Origin: Callorhinus ursinus
Lineage: Eukaryota > Chordata > Mammalia > Carnivora > Otariidae
Reading direction: 5' to 3'
DNA length: 64,000 bases
Assembly (NCBI RefSeq): GCF_003265705.1
Contig: NW_020312785.1
Coordinates: 20,756,117 to 20,820,116 of the forward strand
This document shows, one piece after another, positions 24,403 through 36,494 of the stretch. How positions within the stretch are numbered: the first letter of the stretch is position 1; the number at the start of each line of letters is the position of its first letter. Under the pieces are notes generated by a model. The model saw only the letters and a list, made by a program, of their open reading frames with translations, ran no database searches and was not told the origin of the DNA. Both the position numbers and the translations under genes were made by a program.

Positions 24403-26140
24403 GAAGTGTTTGGCATTACAGCTGCTCAATAAGTTCTTGATTAAATTAATAAATGTCTCTATCCTATATCTTCTCCAAGAAAAAAAAAAAAAAAGAAAAA
24501 CAGTTCAAATTCTTAATAGGGTCACCAAGCAATATTATGAAATGTGCATTCTATAGCCAACATTAGCTCAAGGTTTAAAAATGTGATTATATGAGCTCTT
24601 ATAATCTCTATCTTCCTCACCTGTTAATGGAAAGACAGAAGTTGTTCAGTGAAGTGTAGAATTCTTGAAATTGAAATACAGAGAAGTTGCCTTTCTTGGT
24701 GATGGGTCAAAAGTCTAACATATGAGCATGGGAGTGAGCGTACGAGGGTAAGAGTTGAGAAGATTCGAGAAGAGTTCGGGGAACTAAGGGACCAGTGCTT
24801 TGGAAGGATCTGCTGGGTGTACACTGCCATCACTGAAATTTTGGCAGGAATAGTGTTAAAGACACTGACAGTGAGCCAGGAGTTAGATTCAGGAAATGAA
24901 AGAATGCTGTAAATGATGCAATGAGGGGGTATGGCAGGAGATATATTCTGATGGAGAGAAGAAGGGAGAGTGATCTCGAAATGGCAATGTCAGGGAAAGA
25001 GACAACTACCCCTCTTTCAGGCTGAGCAGTAAGGGGCCAGTGCATGAGGGGAGGAGAGTGTCACCCCTTGAGAGGGCTGCAGGGAACCAGTGTCCTCAGG
25101 GGAGAATCTAGTTTTAGTTGCAGCAGGAGAGTATGGGAACAGGTTAAGGAGGTGGGATTTTTCTGTTGAAAGACTGAATTCTAAGAGCACAGCAGGAAGG
25201 TACAGGAATTGGAAAAGGCTGGAATATGAATAAAGAGGAGGGATGTTCACAAAATTTCTGGTCCCAATAGTCTGGGAGATGAGGAATAACTTAATGTGCT
25301 TTTTGTAGCCACTGAAGGAAATCAAGATGAACCCCACAATAAGACTGATCTTCATGGTCTCAGGGAAAATAATGATGGGGAAGCTGTGGGTACCAGGACT
25401 GAAGGTAGAGGGAGAGAGAATGGTGAGGCTTTCACCAGAACATCACAGACCTTTGGAGCCCTCCTTTATTAGTACTGAGGAGGCCAGAGAAAGGGGACAT
25501 CTTGTCAGTACACAGTTGTCCCTTTGGATGGAATCCCAAAATAATCCAGTCTACTGAGGGATGTAGAACTCTGATTGAATCACAAAACAGCTAGAGAATC
25601 CAGATTCTTATTTAAGGGATACCTTATATTCTACACTTTCTTACATCTAGATTCTTATTTAATAGCTATCGGAAATATTGGGGAGCCTAAAACCACTTAG
25701 AGGTTTGGAGTTAGCTTGAGAATAACAAGGCTGGATCTGCATGACCGTCGCTGTGAATAAACAGGATGGGTTTAGGAAGAAGGTGGGAGGAGACTGCTTT
25801 GTCTCCCTGAATGAAATGCGAAGAAATGAAAGGTGGCTAGGGAGATAAACAGAGCTTTTGTAATCTTACTCCACCTGAGAAAATTAAAATGGATTTGAAG
25901 TTTTCTAGGTTGTGTGGCTTGCAATGACCAGAGTTAGTTGTGAGGAAAGAAGGCCAAGAGACGGCTTCACAGATGGCCAGCTCAGAGAAGACACCGGAAG
26001 TCAACAATAAGTAGAATATACAAATCCTTAGAACAGCTTTAAAGCAAGTGATTTCCCAAGACTTCTTAAGACCAGATTTTAAACCTATCTGTTTATGTAT
26101 ATAGCGTATGATTAAATGGGTTTTTTTTATGGTTTAAATT
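24403..26140. other. Intergenic, no gene recognised
   Basis: The minus-strand frames 24624-24833, 24830-25045 and 25017-25355 follow each other but share no recognisable domain. Old repeat-derived DNA is possible. Confidence 0.5.
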
Positions 26141-26148
26141 AAATGAGC

Positions 26149-26345
26149 CTGGGACACCTGGGTGGCTCAGTCGTTAAGCGTCTGCCTTCGGCTCGGGTCA
26201 TGATCCCAGGGTCCTGGGATCGAGTCCTACATCGGGCTCCCTTGCTTAGTGAGGAGCCTGCTTCTCCCTCTCCCTCTGCTGCTCCCCTGCTTGTGCTCTC
26301 TCTCTCTCTTTCTCTGACAAATAAATAAATAAAAATCTAAAAAAA
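26149..26345 (+). mobile_element. CAN-SINE
   Basis: Full copy with TSD 'aaatgagc' at 26141-26148 and 26346-26353. Confidence 0.92.
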
Positions 26346-26353
26346 AAATGAGC

Positions 26354-27728
26354 ATTAAAAATTTTACAGATTAACTGTAAGGGTTGAAGTTCTATAATTT
26401 TCCTCACTCTCTAACCATAAGGAGGGAGAGGTGCCATGGAGATCTCAACTGCCCAGTTAACAGATATGTTGCAAAAAGATTAAAGGCAGGTTGACTGCAG
26501 AAATGCATTTAAATTGTTCAGTGAGCATATGGAAAAGTTATTTACATTGGTTAATGGAATGTGACAAAAAAAATCAGCTCTTTCCTCGGCATTTCACTAT
26601 AAGCAAATAAAACCAATCTGATTGCATTAAAATTCTGGAAATTGGGCTTGGCAGAACTACTTTAGAGAGGGATGAAAAAATATCCCCCCATAGCTCCATC
26701 TGAATTCCAAAGATATGAGAAGACAAGGAGTGACCAAAACATAACAATCTTTATTAATAAAGCTTGGGAGGAAAATGTAGAGTATTATCATCTATATTAT
26801 ATCTATAGCCTCCAGTTACTGAACTCCAAAATTCATAAAGCTTACAAATCCAGTAAATGTGGTGCTGGAAAAATGTATTGTATGGGGAACAGACAATACC
26901 TGCCCCTGAGGCCAACTTCACCCCAAGAGCAAGGGAAACAGCAGTTCTTCTTTTCCGTATTAAAATGATATGAATGCTTTTTCTCTGTGTCCCACCAGCT
27001 GCGGCGTGAGATGTCTCACACGGAAACGTTCCCGTGATCTATGACAGGCCAATAAATGACCCCAAAGTGGCTAAAACCTAAGTGGCTAAAAATCAAAACA
27101 TTTTATGACATTTTATGATTCTGTGGGTCAGAGATGTAGTCAGGGTTCAGTTACGAAGTTCTTCTGCTCCCTGTGGTGTTGGCTGGAGTCATTTTGGTGG
27201 CATTCAGCTGATGGGCCCAAAATGGATTCACTCAGATGCCCGGCCTTCGCAGGAATTGTTGGAAGGTTAGATTCAGCTGTGCTCTTCTCCCTATCTCAGG
27301 ACCTCCCCACAGCCCAACTGCTTACAGGGAGAGTCAAGACTCCAACGGTAAGTATTCTAAGATACAGAAAGTGGAACCATTATTTATTTAAGGCTTAGGC
27401 CCAGAAACTGGCACTTAATCACTTCATCCATATTCTATGTGCCAAGGCAGTCAGAGAGCCCATTCAGATTCAAGGGGAAGAGACCAACACCCCCTAACTC
27501 AATGAGGAGATTGCCAAAGAACTTACGGTCATCTTTATTGTGTGAGAATTTGCCTGCCCTCTGACTATAGACAAAACACATTCAGCCCCTCCTGTGACCC
27601 CTGGTGTTCTCCTGGTACAGCATCATGCTCAGGTGGTCATCATCTAACTCAGGTCCAGGCATGGGTGAGGTTCTTTGGCTCCTGGGGCATGGTTCCTCCC
27701 TCTCGGATAAACTAAGCTAAAGAGAGAT
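26354..27728. other. Intergenic, repeat-like, no gene recognised
   Basis: 'gattctgtgggtcagagatg' and nearby sequence (about 27080-27480) look like an old LTR or MER-type repeat, not assigned. The frame 27105-27398 lies within it. Confidence 0.4.
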
Positions 27729-27739
27729 TTTTAAAGGTT

Positions 27740-27926
27740 TTTTTTTTTTTTTTAAGATTTTATTTATTTATTTGAGAGAGAGAGCACAAGCAGGGGGAGG
27801 TGGAGGGGCAGAGGGAGAGGGAGAAGCAGACTCCCCGCCGAGCAGGGATTCCCAACTCGGGGCTCGCAGGATCCTGGGATCATGACCTGAGCTGAAGGCA
27901 GAGGCTTAACCGACTGAGCCACCCAG
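27740..27926 (-). mobile_element. CAN-SINE, reverse orientation, head slightly truncated
   Basis: Ends at 'gccacccag' without the usual 'gcgcccc', so a few 5' bases are missing. Short TSD 'ttttaaag' at 27729-27736 and 27927-27934. Confidence 0.92.
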
Positions 27927-28040
27927 TTTTAAAGTTTTTCTACCAGCACATGATGGTGAGCCAAAAATAAGTGTAGTTAAGATCTCCAGTTCAAATAGGG
28001 ATGGAATCAGAGGCACAGCAGTTACTGGGGTTAGTAATTG

Positions 28041-28080
28041 TGAAATCCAGAATTGGGGACAGTTTTGCTCCTGGGAATGA
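28041..28080. repeat. Left arm of a perfect 40-bp inverted repeat
   Basis: Every base pairs with the reverse complement of 29400-29439. The match stops at mismatches just outside both ends. The same short peptide 'IPRSKTVPNSGF' can be read from the minus strand here and the plus strand there. Confidence 0.93.
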
Positions 28081-28286
28081 TTCTCCTTGGCTCTTGGCAC
28101 TGCCTTCTAAGTTTTTGGTTTTGCGTTTTGGGTCCTTTTCTAGACAGGATAGCCAAGTTTTTGCAACAAAGTGAGTTTCTCTGCCTGCTTCCTGCCCATA
28201 GTAAATTGGGAAAGTCCAAAGACTTCTTTTTATTTTGTACTTCTTAAATCCATGACATTAAACATAAACCATATACACACACTATT

Positions 28287-28668
28287 TTTTTCCTTTCCTT
28301 TCCTTTCCCTTTCCTTTCCCTTCCCTTCCCTCCCCTCCCCCTTTTTCTTTTTCTCTTTCTTTTTTTCTTTTCTTTCTTTCTCTCTTCTTTTTCTTTCTTC
28401 CTTCCTCCCTCTTTCTTTCTTCCTTCCTTCCTTTTTTTCTTCCTTTCTTCTTTCCTTTTCTTCTCTTTCTTTCTTTCTTTTCTCTTTCTTTTTCTTTTTC
28501 TTTCTTTCTTTCTTTCTGTTTCTTTCTTTTTCTTTCTTTCTTCTTTCTTTTTCTTCTTTCTTTCTTNNNNNNNNNNNNNNNNNNNNNNNNNNNNNNNNNN
28601 NNNNNNNNNNNNNNNNNNNNNNNNNNNNNNNNNNNNNNNNNNNNNNNNNNNNNNNNNNNNNNNNNNTT

Positions 28669-28699
<31 letters not shown>

Positions 28700-28745
28700 C
28701 TTTCTTTTCTTTCTTTCTTTCTTTCTTTTCTCTCTCTTTCTTTCC
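28287..28745. repeat. Long polypyrimidine tract (CCTTT/CTTT)n containing an assembly gap
   Basis: Almost pure C/T on the plus strand, from CCTTT-like units to CTTT tetranucleotides. A 100-N placeholder sits at 28567-28666, so the true length is unknown. Long frames on both strands (Ser/Phe/Leu-rich or Lys/Arg/Glu-rich) come from the repeat and are not genes. Confidence 0.95.
28567..28666. other. Assembly gap (100 N)
   Basis: Exactly 100 N between CTTT repeats; placeholder of unknown size. Confidence 0.97.
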
Positions 28746-29399
28746 TGAGACAGGCTCTTAGAGGAGAGACCTTGGGCCAAGAGCAACAATAAGGATGCTG
28801 TGGGGCAACATCTATATGATCCTGTAGAGCCCTAGGAGGGATGAGTTCAGTCTTTTGTGTTGTTTTGCATTGCTTTGTTTTTGAGGTCTCAGCAAGGGGA
28901 TTTATAGAAGCCACACACTTGCAATCCTTACCCTGAGTCTCTTTTAGTGTGCTGGATTTTATACATGCTAAAGCTATTTCTTTAAGAATCTTTTTCTGGG
29001 AATAGCTGAGGATGAAAACCAATTTTATTTTCAAACCCCCAAATCCTTGGACCCTTTATATTTCGTCTAAATTCTTAAAATCCAAATGAAAATTGTACAG
29101 TTCCTTCTTTAGTTTCTCTTCCTCTTCCCATCCCCCCTTCCATCTTGTATTTAATTATAGGAAGCTGGAAGCCTGTTGGAATTTTCCACATTCTGCCTAC
29201 AAATCTCTCCAGCTAGATCCATGAATTCATTAAATACCCTCTTTACTCTCTACATTATGACAGGAAGCTATGGTTCCAAACTTTTCAATAACAATTTCAT
29301 TATTTTTCAAAGCCTCGCGGTCTTCTGAAGACTCTTCCAGCTTGACTCTCTCCAATAACATTAGTATTTCCTGCTCTTTAACTGGAGGTCACGTTATAT

Positions 29400-29439
29400 T
29401 CATTCCCAGGAGCAAAACTGTCCCCAATTCTGGATTTCA
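29400..29439. repeat. Right arm of a perfect 40-bp inverted repeat
   Basis: Partner of 28041-28080. The arms are about 1.3 kb apart with the gapped pyrimidine tract between them. Confidence 0.93.
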
Positions 29440-29739
29440 GATTAGGCTGTTTCTGGTTGTGGATATTAGAGGACCATGCCATTGGAGGGCTCTCCATGGA
29501 GAAACACCTCTCTGACCATAGATATACATGTTTAAGGACCATGAGATGTTTAGTCCTCTTAAAGTATTATGTGTCAATACCATTGAAAATAGAATTAACA
29601 CATTTTTATAAATGGCAAAGAATTTGCAGAAGAAAAATTTCTTGATACAAGAGCTATCAACTGAACAAAGATGAGAGAAAAAAGAAAGGAAAAAAGAGCA
29701 ACTTTAGATTGTTCACTTTCTCTTATTAATTATTTCTTT

Positions 29740-29911
29740 TCTTAAAGATTTATTTCTTTGTGGGGGGAGGGGCAGAGAGGTAGAGCGTCTTAAGTGGACT
29801 CCTTGCTGAGCATGGAGCCCAATGAGGGGCTTAGTCTCATGACCCTGGGATTATAACCTGAGCTGAAATCAAGAGTTCTTTGCTCAACCGACTAAACCAC
29901 CCAGGTGCCCC
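29740..29911 (-). mobile_element. CAN-SINE, older reverse copy, first of a pair at one target
   Basis: 'cttaaagatttatttctttg' start, purine tract, and head 'ccacccaggtgcccc'. Flanked by 'cttatta'-type target copies at 29722 and 29914. Confidence 0.88.
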
Positions 29912-29930
29912 ATCTTATTATTTCTTTCTT

Positions 29931-30130
29931 TTCTTTTTTCTTTTTTTTTAAGATTTTATTTAGTTTTTGACAGAGAGGTAGTGAGAGAGGGAACACAAGC
30001 ATGGGGAGTGGGAGAGGGAGAAGCAGGCTTCCCGCGGAGCAGGGAGTCCAATGTGGGGCTCGATCCCAGGACCCTGGGATCATGACCTGAGCCAAAGGCA
30101 GATGCTTAACGACTGAGCCACCCAGGCGCC
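29931..30130 (-). mobile_element. CAN-SINE, second of a pair at one target
   Basis: Near-consensus reversed copy ending 'ccacccaggcgcc'. A third copy of the target, 'cttattaatt', follows at 30131-30140. Confidence 0.92.
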
Positions 30131-30140
30131 CTTATTAATT

Positions 30141-31390
30141 TCTAATGATACATTCAAATAAAATGTTCAAAAGTACTGATTCTATTTTATCCTTTTCACC
30201 ATAAATAGAGATTACTTAAAACTGGAGTGATTGACAAAATGTAAATTACATTGACACAAGAGGGCAGCCTTTACATATATATTTTTCAAATAAATTGCCA
30301 GGACTTTAAGTAATTCTGTGGATATTTTAGCTCATATTAGAAAAGAGGTGAAAGGAATCCCAAAGCAAAATTAATCCTTCAAGGTGATTATTTTGCCAGT
30401 TTCCTTATTTAATCACTGGCAAGTAGTTCTTGAATTTAAACTATTTTACATCAGTACAATAAAACAAGCACAAAAAAATTTTTAACTGCAATAAAATTTT
30501 ATTGATATAAATGTTTTATGGAGAGGCAAAATGCTGTGGAGATAGAATCTTATATTCTGAAGCTAGAGTAATTAAAACAATGTAGTACTTGTGTAAAGCC
30601 TGATAGTTCAATGGAATAGAATAAAAAGCACAGAAACACAAACAAGTAAGAATTTATTATATGACAAAGGAGTCATTTTAACTAACCATACGGAGAATGA
30701 ATAAGGTTAGATTCTTAACTTATACCAAGATGGAGCATGAGTGTGGGGGGGGATGGGGAGGGGAAGAGGGAGAAGGAGAAGCAGATTCCCTGCTGAGCAG
30801 GGAGCCCAACCCGGGGCTCTATCCCAGGACCCTGAGATCATGACCCCAACTGAAGGCAGATGCTTAACCGAATGAGCCACCCAGGCACCCCTTGATTTAT
30901 ATTTTAATGTTGAGTGTTAAATAAAATGCCAGAGGAAAACCTGGAAATAGTCACATAATTTAATAGTAAAAAAAGGCTTCCTGAGAATGTCATGCAAGGC
31001 AGGTACCATAGAGGAGGAAATGGTAGACTTGAGTACAAGCTAAATTCTCCAGCTCACAGGTACCAAAACAAATCTGAAAGCAAATGACACACAGAGAAAT
31101 ATTTGCAACAACTGTAAATGTTAATCATTAATATTCCTTCTATATAAGGACCCCCTTAAAATAATTAAGAAAAATATGATAAAAAAATGGACAAAGGTCC
31201 AAATTCACATAGACTAGAAATGATCAATAAGTTAGAAAAAGGGTTCATGTTCTTTTTCTTCATAAATTTTATTTATAACAAAATATATGAAAATTTAAAC
31301 AGAAAAAATAGCATACTTGGCTTACTAGATTGGCAATTATAAAAAAAATAAATATTGAATGAGGGAAAGGCGGTTGGAAAATGAGCTCGC
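30141..31390. other. Intergenic around a truncated SINE; no gene
   Basis: AT-rich and without coding signal, apart from the SINE at 30732-30889. Confidence 0.6.
30732..30889 (-). mobile_element. CAN-SINE, reverse orientation, lacking its A-rich tail
   Basis: Starts abruptly at 'gagcatgagtgtgg' without the poly(T)/'ttttatttatt' part and ends with a normal 'ccacccaggcacccc' head. The 3' end is therefore lost. Confidence 0.85.
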
Positions 31391-31394
31391 TGTC

Positions 31395-31765
31395 TCATAC
31401 TGTCATGGACTGAATGTTTGTATTCCCCTAAAATTCATATGTTGAAATCTCACCCCTGATGGTATTAGGAGGTTGGGCCTTTGGGAGATAATTAGGAGTA
31501 GATGAGGTCATTAGTGGGGAGCCTTCATGAAGGGGATTAGTGCCCTCAGAGTCAAGAGAGAGCTCGCTTCACCTCTGTGCTCTCTGCCATGTGAAGATAC
31601 AAAGAGAAGTATTGTCTGCAACCTGGAAGTGTGTTCTTACCAGAACTCTACCATACTGGCACTCTGCATATCCCAACCTCCAGAAATGTGAGAAATAAAT
31701 TTCTTTTCTTTGTAATCCACCCGGTCAATGGCACTTTGTTATAGCAGCCTGACCTAATGCTGCTG
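31395..31765 (+). repeat. MLT1/MST-type MaLR LTR (ERVL-MaLR)
   Basis: 'aaaattcatatgttgaaatc', 'ttaggaggttgggcctttgg', 'gccatgtgaagatac', 'ctccagaaatgtgagaaata' and 'ttgttatagcagcctg' occur in the order typical of this solo-LTR class. Non-coding. Confidence 0.75.
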
Positions 31766-32515
31766 ATAGAAATGTAAATTAGCAAAATCTTTCTGAAGAG
31801 AAAACCAAAACAAGAACTGCTAATCAACTTACCCTGAGTAACAACAGAAAGTGAGGGAACCCAGATTTTAACACAGATCACTACCAGCGAAACCTAGGGT
31901 CTTTACTTTCCAATAAATGCTTGGATTTAAAGAGTGCAACATTTAGAATGTAAATCGAAAACCTAAGCAAAAGAAGGGAGTTTACTGTAAAACTACAGGG
32001 GGCTTAGGTAGATTTTTTTTGAATGAGGGGCTCAGATGTCTTTATTACTTTCGTCTCTGCTTTGCTCCACATATCTATGTTGTTCTATTCTGTAAAGGAC
32101 TTCATCTGTTTTCCTTACCCACAAGATGAAAAGCCAGCTATAGAAAGCTCCCGAATTTTCATTTTTTGAATAAAGCCATTTGCGTTTCCTTTTTGTACTT
32201 TCCAGCAGAAGAGACCATGATTGAGCCACCTCAGTCAGATTGGGTGCCAATCCCAACCAAGCACTTTTGACCACAACTGGGAAGTGACAAGGATTGGTTT
32301 GGGTTGGGTTTTATACATGTAGCTGCTCCAAACATCTATGACTAAGGAAACAAGAGTCCTTTTATCAAAATGGTTGTTACAATGTGATCATGGTGAGGGA
32401 GGACTGGTCTTTAAATGAGATTATTTAATATGAGGCAATCCATATTGGGACCTAATCAGTTTCTTGAACTTCAAAATGGAGGACTAGACTCTTTATAGAT
32501 TCTTCATATTGAACT
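31766..32515. other. Intergenic, nothing recognised
   Basis: No motif in the short minus-strand frame 32032-32274. Confidence 0.55.
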
Positions 32516-32519
32516 TAAC

Positions 32520-32625
32520 AATTCCAGGGAGAATTTCCACATCCTTATTTATAGGGTGTTATTCTCAGGACTAACATCTGGCATGCAGTAACCTGAATAA
32601 ATAGTGGTTATTATGATTATTAACC
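32520..32625 (+). repeat. MIR 3' part
   Basis: 'gactaacatctggcatgcag' and 'aataaatagtggttattatg' match the MIR 3' end. Similar to 33610-33900. Confidence 0.55.
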
Positions 32626-32929
32626 TCATACAGCTCCACACTATGGGCAACAACCCTGCTTTATAGTGTACCTTTCAAATCTCAATGTAGTCAATATGCT
32701 TCAATTTCAGGTTTCTTTAAGCTAGTGACATAAAAATTTAACCAAGCAAACACAAAAAGTGAAGTATTTAAAATTCATTAAGAAGGTGGCTTTTCATTGT
32801 CATTCATCTTTGCAGGAGGTGGTTTTCTTGCATTTAAAAAATTCTTTTAAATATTTTGCTATTGATGTCCATCTTCTTCAACACACACACAAACACTCAA
32901 CTAGTCCATTTAACATTTCTCATGTTTAC

Positions 32930-33095
32930 GGGGATAAAAGATACGGCTTAGGGAATATAGTCAATGATGTTGCAATAGCATTGTATGGTGAGCATAGCAA
33001 AACATACAGAGTTGTTGAATCACTATGTTGTATACCTGAGACTAATGTAAAACTGTGTGTCAAATATACTTAATAAAAATTTTTTAATAAAATTT
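32930..33095 (+). repeat. Old L1 3'-end fragment
   Basis: 'tagggaatatagtcaatgat', 'ttgaatcactatgttgtata' and 'cctgagactaatgtaaaact' followed by 'tacttaataaaaa' are the 3' UTR of older mammalian L1 subfamilies. Confidence 0.7.
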
Positions 33096-33554
33096 CTTAT
33101 GTTTATATTTCCTAAATGGTGCATATTCTACGGAAAAAGATAATTGAAACTTGGGGAAATAGAACTGAAATAGGATTAGGGTATCAAAGGATAAAAAAAG
33201 CAGTTTTGTCATAAAATGGTTCACTTACACCGAACAGTGTTGGAAAGCCGCCATTGAATATATCCAGAGTAACTTTAATAGATTTGAAATTTATCCTAAG
33301 TTAGGGCAGAGTCTTTACAGAGAGCCTCATTTTTAGTCACACTGACCGTTGGGCCCAGGTTTATACGTAGAAGTGACAATGACATTAATCCTAGCATGAG
33401 GTAATTATGATATCTGTTTACAAATTTTCACTCAAAAGCACTGACCAGTTATTATAGATCCTGCAAGTAGATTTTTAGTACCAACAGTGTGGTAATATAT
33501 TTAGAGCACTGGAACAGGTCAGGCCTCACCAGACTTATATTCTAGCTTTTCTCT

Positions 33555-33900
33555 GCTGAAAAAAGATGTGTGTTTTGGTCAACTCAGTGAACCTCAGCTT
33601 CTTCAATTATAGGCTGTTTTTCCCAGGACTAAAGTCTGGCATGCAATGGCCTGAATACATAGTAGTTATTATTATTATTATTATTTAAGATTTTATTTAT
33701 TTGACAGAGAGAGACACAGCAAGAGATGGAACACAAGCAGGGGGAGTGGGAGAGGGAGAAGCAGGCTTCCTGCGGAGCAGGGAACCCGATGCGGGGCTCG
33801 GTCCCAGGACCCTGGGATCATGACCAGAGCTGAAGGCAGACGCTTAACAACTGAGCCATCCAGGCGCCCCCATAGTAGTTATTATTAACCTTGTACAGCT
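33555..33900 (+). repeat. MIR interrupted by a CAN-SINE
   Basis: 'gaacctcagcttcttcaatt', 'ggactaaagtctggcatgca' and 'acatagtagttattatta' follow MIR order; the SINE splits the 3' end. Confidence 0.6.
33675..33870 (-). mobile_element. CAN-SINE, reverse orientation, nested in MIR
   Basis: TSD 'catagtagttattatta' at 33658-33674 and 33871-33887 (17 bp). Near-consensus body. Confidence 0.95.
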
Positions 33901-34789
33901 TCAGCTCCTCATTCATTCATTCCTTCATTCCTACTCCCCAAATACAGTATCGAGTATTTTAGCAGTAAACAAAGAAAGTTTGATTAATGAATTAAGAACA
34001 TTTTTACTATTGCCTGAAAATTTAGTTCTTTGAAGCAGCTCAGTGAGTTTATCTGCAGTGTTCTTCAGAAAAGTACCTTAGGTATCCTGCACAATTCTTT
34101 CATAAGGTTCCCACTTGCTTCTGGGGCACAGAATGGTTGTCTCAGTCCTGTTCTGAGGGGGACAAGGAGGGAAGAAGCTGCTGTGTGGGCAGCTGGGTAA
34201 CCTGTAGGTAGAAGGTGGAGGCAGTACCGGTTTGTGAGAAAGACAGACCTGAGATTTCCATCAAGGAAATGGCTTGGAACCGCCTCACTCCCAATTTCAT
34301 GTACAACCCATAGGCTGATGTTTTGGAGTTTATCTTCTTATTTTCTGAACATGACATTTCTTTTGATCAGATTCTTCCTGTGTGCACGTATTCTGAAGGA
34401 GGAAATTCGGCCACATGGCTGGTCTGATTTGCTTTCCAAAATCTTGTGACGTGGTCCTGAGCTTTGCCACTGCCTAGGGATGAGGTTTCAAGCTCAGATT
34501 TTAATTACATTTTAAAGCAACATAATCACAAATTTAAGAATCTCTGGCTAAGGAAACATGCCAATTTTTCAGACCAAAGTATTTTACAGCTATTTGAACA
34601 TAAAAGTAGTACGATATAGGGATATGCATACAGAGGCATATGTTAGTTGAACCAAAAAATGCCTGAGCTCATAGTAAATACAGTTCAGGGTTACTGAATT
34701 TTCACCATTTAAGAAAGACTTAATTTTTTTAATGTAGTATCGGGTTCCTTACATAAATATAAACAAGCAAGTGTATTTGCTATTCAAGG

Positions 34790-35320
34790 GACTAATAACC
34801 CACCAGAGTGGTATGAGGGTAACTTTAAACTGAAAACATCTGAACAAATAGCAGCCTTTCTCAGAAAGAAACCTTATCTAACTTCCCTTTGCTGACTTAA
34901 GCGGAGCCATAAACCCTCCTCGGAAGGGGTTTCCTGTTTGAGGGAAGACTGCTCCTTAGCCCTGGAACATGAGCATTCAGCTGTCATAAATACCCCTTTG
35001 GGGGAGCTTCAAGCCAGGAAGGAGGCTGCCCATCATCACCTGGATGAAAGCATATGTAAACACATGCAAACGACAGAACCTTCCACACTTTCCCACTGAA
35101 GCCCTAACCCACCAACCCCCCCTTGTTTGTTAAGCTGGAATATAAACCATTGCCCCTTGCAATTTGAGGAGTCAGTCCTTATACTATGCTCCCACGTGCA
35201 TATGAATTAAACTTTTCTTAAAGTCATTAATTCAGAGAAATAATTCAACCAAAATTAATTAATTAACCTTTGTCAATTTAATTTTCAGGCCCCAGACTAC
35301 TTACACCTAAGTTGGTAAGA
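34790..35320 (+). repeat. Probable ERV1-type solo LTR
   Basis: GC-richer block with 'ataaaccattgccccttgc', a polyadenylation-like 'atgaattaaacttttctt' near 35200, and an end 'gtcaatttaattttcaggcc'. This gamma-retroviral LTR layout is judged by eye; no internal viral genes are seen next to it. Confidence 0.5.
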
Positions 35321-36294
35321 GGAAAGTTTTCTTCCTAACGCTCTCCAGCTTGGTAATTCAAGCTATCTGTCTTGCATATATACTTCTTCCTATGAAGTTA
35401 AACTCAAATGTCTTTATAAAGGAAAATATATTATAGCATGATAATTTGGAAAAGAGATCCATTTTCTTAATATTTGTGTCCTTGGTTTCAAAAAATAGTT
35501 TAAAACTTGATGTCTGTTGGATGGGTCACTTTGGAGTCACCAAGTGTCTTGCAATAGGACTCAGGATGAATTTCTCACCGTCCCATTGATGGGTTGAAGA
35601 GGAGACTCCATTGAAACACAGAGCAAGACAAGAGAAGGCACTGTTTGCCATCCTCCCACTATTCCCTTAGAGAAGCTGAAGTTGTGTGTCTGTGAGTTTG
35701 CAGGTGCTGCCCTGAGCTTGAAGACCTTGGGAGGTTGCAGCGCCCCTTGTGGGGGTGGGGGAGTGGGAGGAAGCCACTTGTCTCCAGGAAACTGAGCTTG
35801 AGTTTAACCCTCCTGCCTGGAAGAAGCAGTAGGAAATCCTTATTTTGGCTAGCTCCTTGTCAAAGTAGGTATGTGGGTTATTTTCGGAAAACCCTGCTCC
35901 TTGTATAACAGCTGACGATTTACTTACCTTAAAGGTTCATTCAACTTTTTTCTTAAAATTTTTGGTGACAGCAGAGATATTTCCTAGGCTGTTTTAAAGT
36001 GTGTCATATTATTACTTAAGATTCCCCTGACTTAAATTTTAGTTGACTTTTAAGTTTCTAAATGCCATCAACTGCATCTTACTTGTTTCTTAAATTCCTC
36101 TAATTTTATTGGCCATATTCTGATTACATTGTCATTTTCCTACCTCTAAACTGTTCACTTTGCTGAGAAATAACCTCCTCATTCTGGATGTTTCAAAATA
36201 CCACACACTGTCCTATATTTGTCACCACTTTCATAAACTTTACCTTGTCAACTCAGGCGGAAACGAAATCTACTTTATTCGAGCCCTTTGCTGA
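35321..36294. other. Intergenic, nothing recognised
   Basis: No gene or assigned repeat; a moderately GC-rich patch is at about 35690-35830. Confidence 0.55.
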
Positions 36295-36310
36295 CTGTAC
36301 TGTTTATTTT

Positions 36311-36494
36311 TTTTAAGATTTTATTTATTTATTCATGAGAGACATACAGAGAGAGAGAGAGAGAGAGAGAGAGGCAGAGGGAGAAGCAGGCTCCCTAAGG
36401 AGCAGGAAGCCTGATGTGGGGCTCGATCCCAGGACCCTGGGATCATGACCTGAGCAGAAGGCAGATGCTTAACGACTGAGCCACTAAGGCGTCC
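36311..36494 (-). mobile_element. CAN-SINE with expanded (GA)n
   Basis: Reversed copy with a long (ga)n run at about 36350-36373. TSD 'ctgtact(g/a)tttatttt' at 36295-36310 and 36495-36510. It is the last CAN-SINE before a 10-kb SINE-free stretch. Confidence 0.93.

Noticed and set aside
28244..29034. Long Lys/Arg/Glu-rich minus-strand frames and Ser/Phe-rich plus-strand frame
   Set aside because: They are translations of the (CTTT)n tract across an N gap, not genes.
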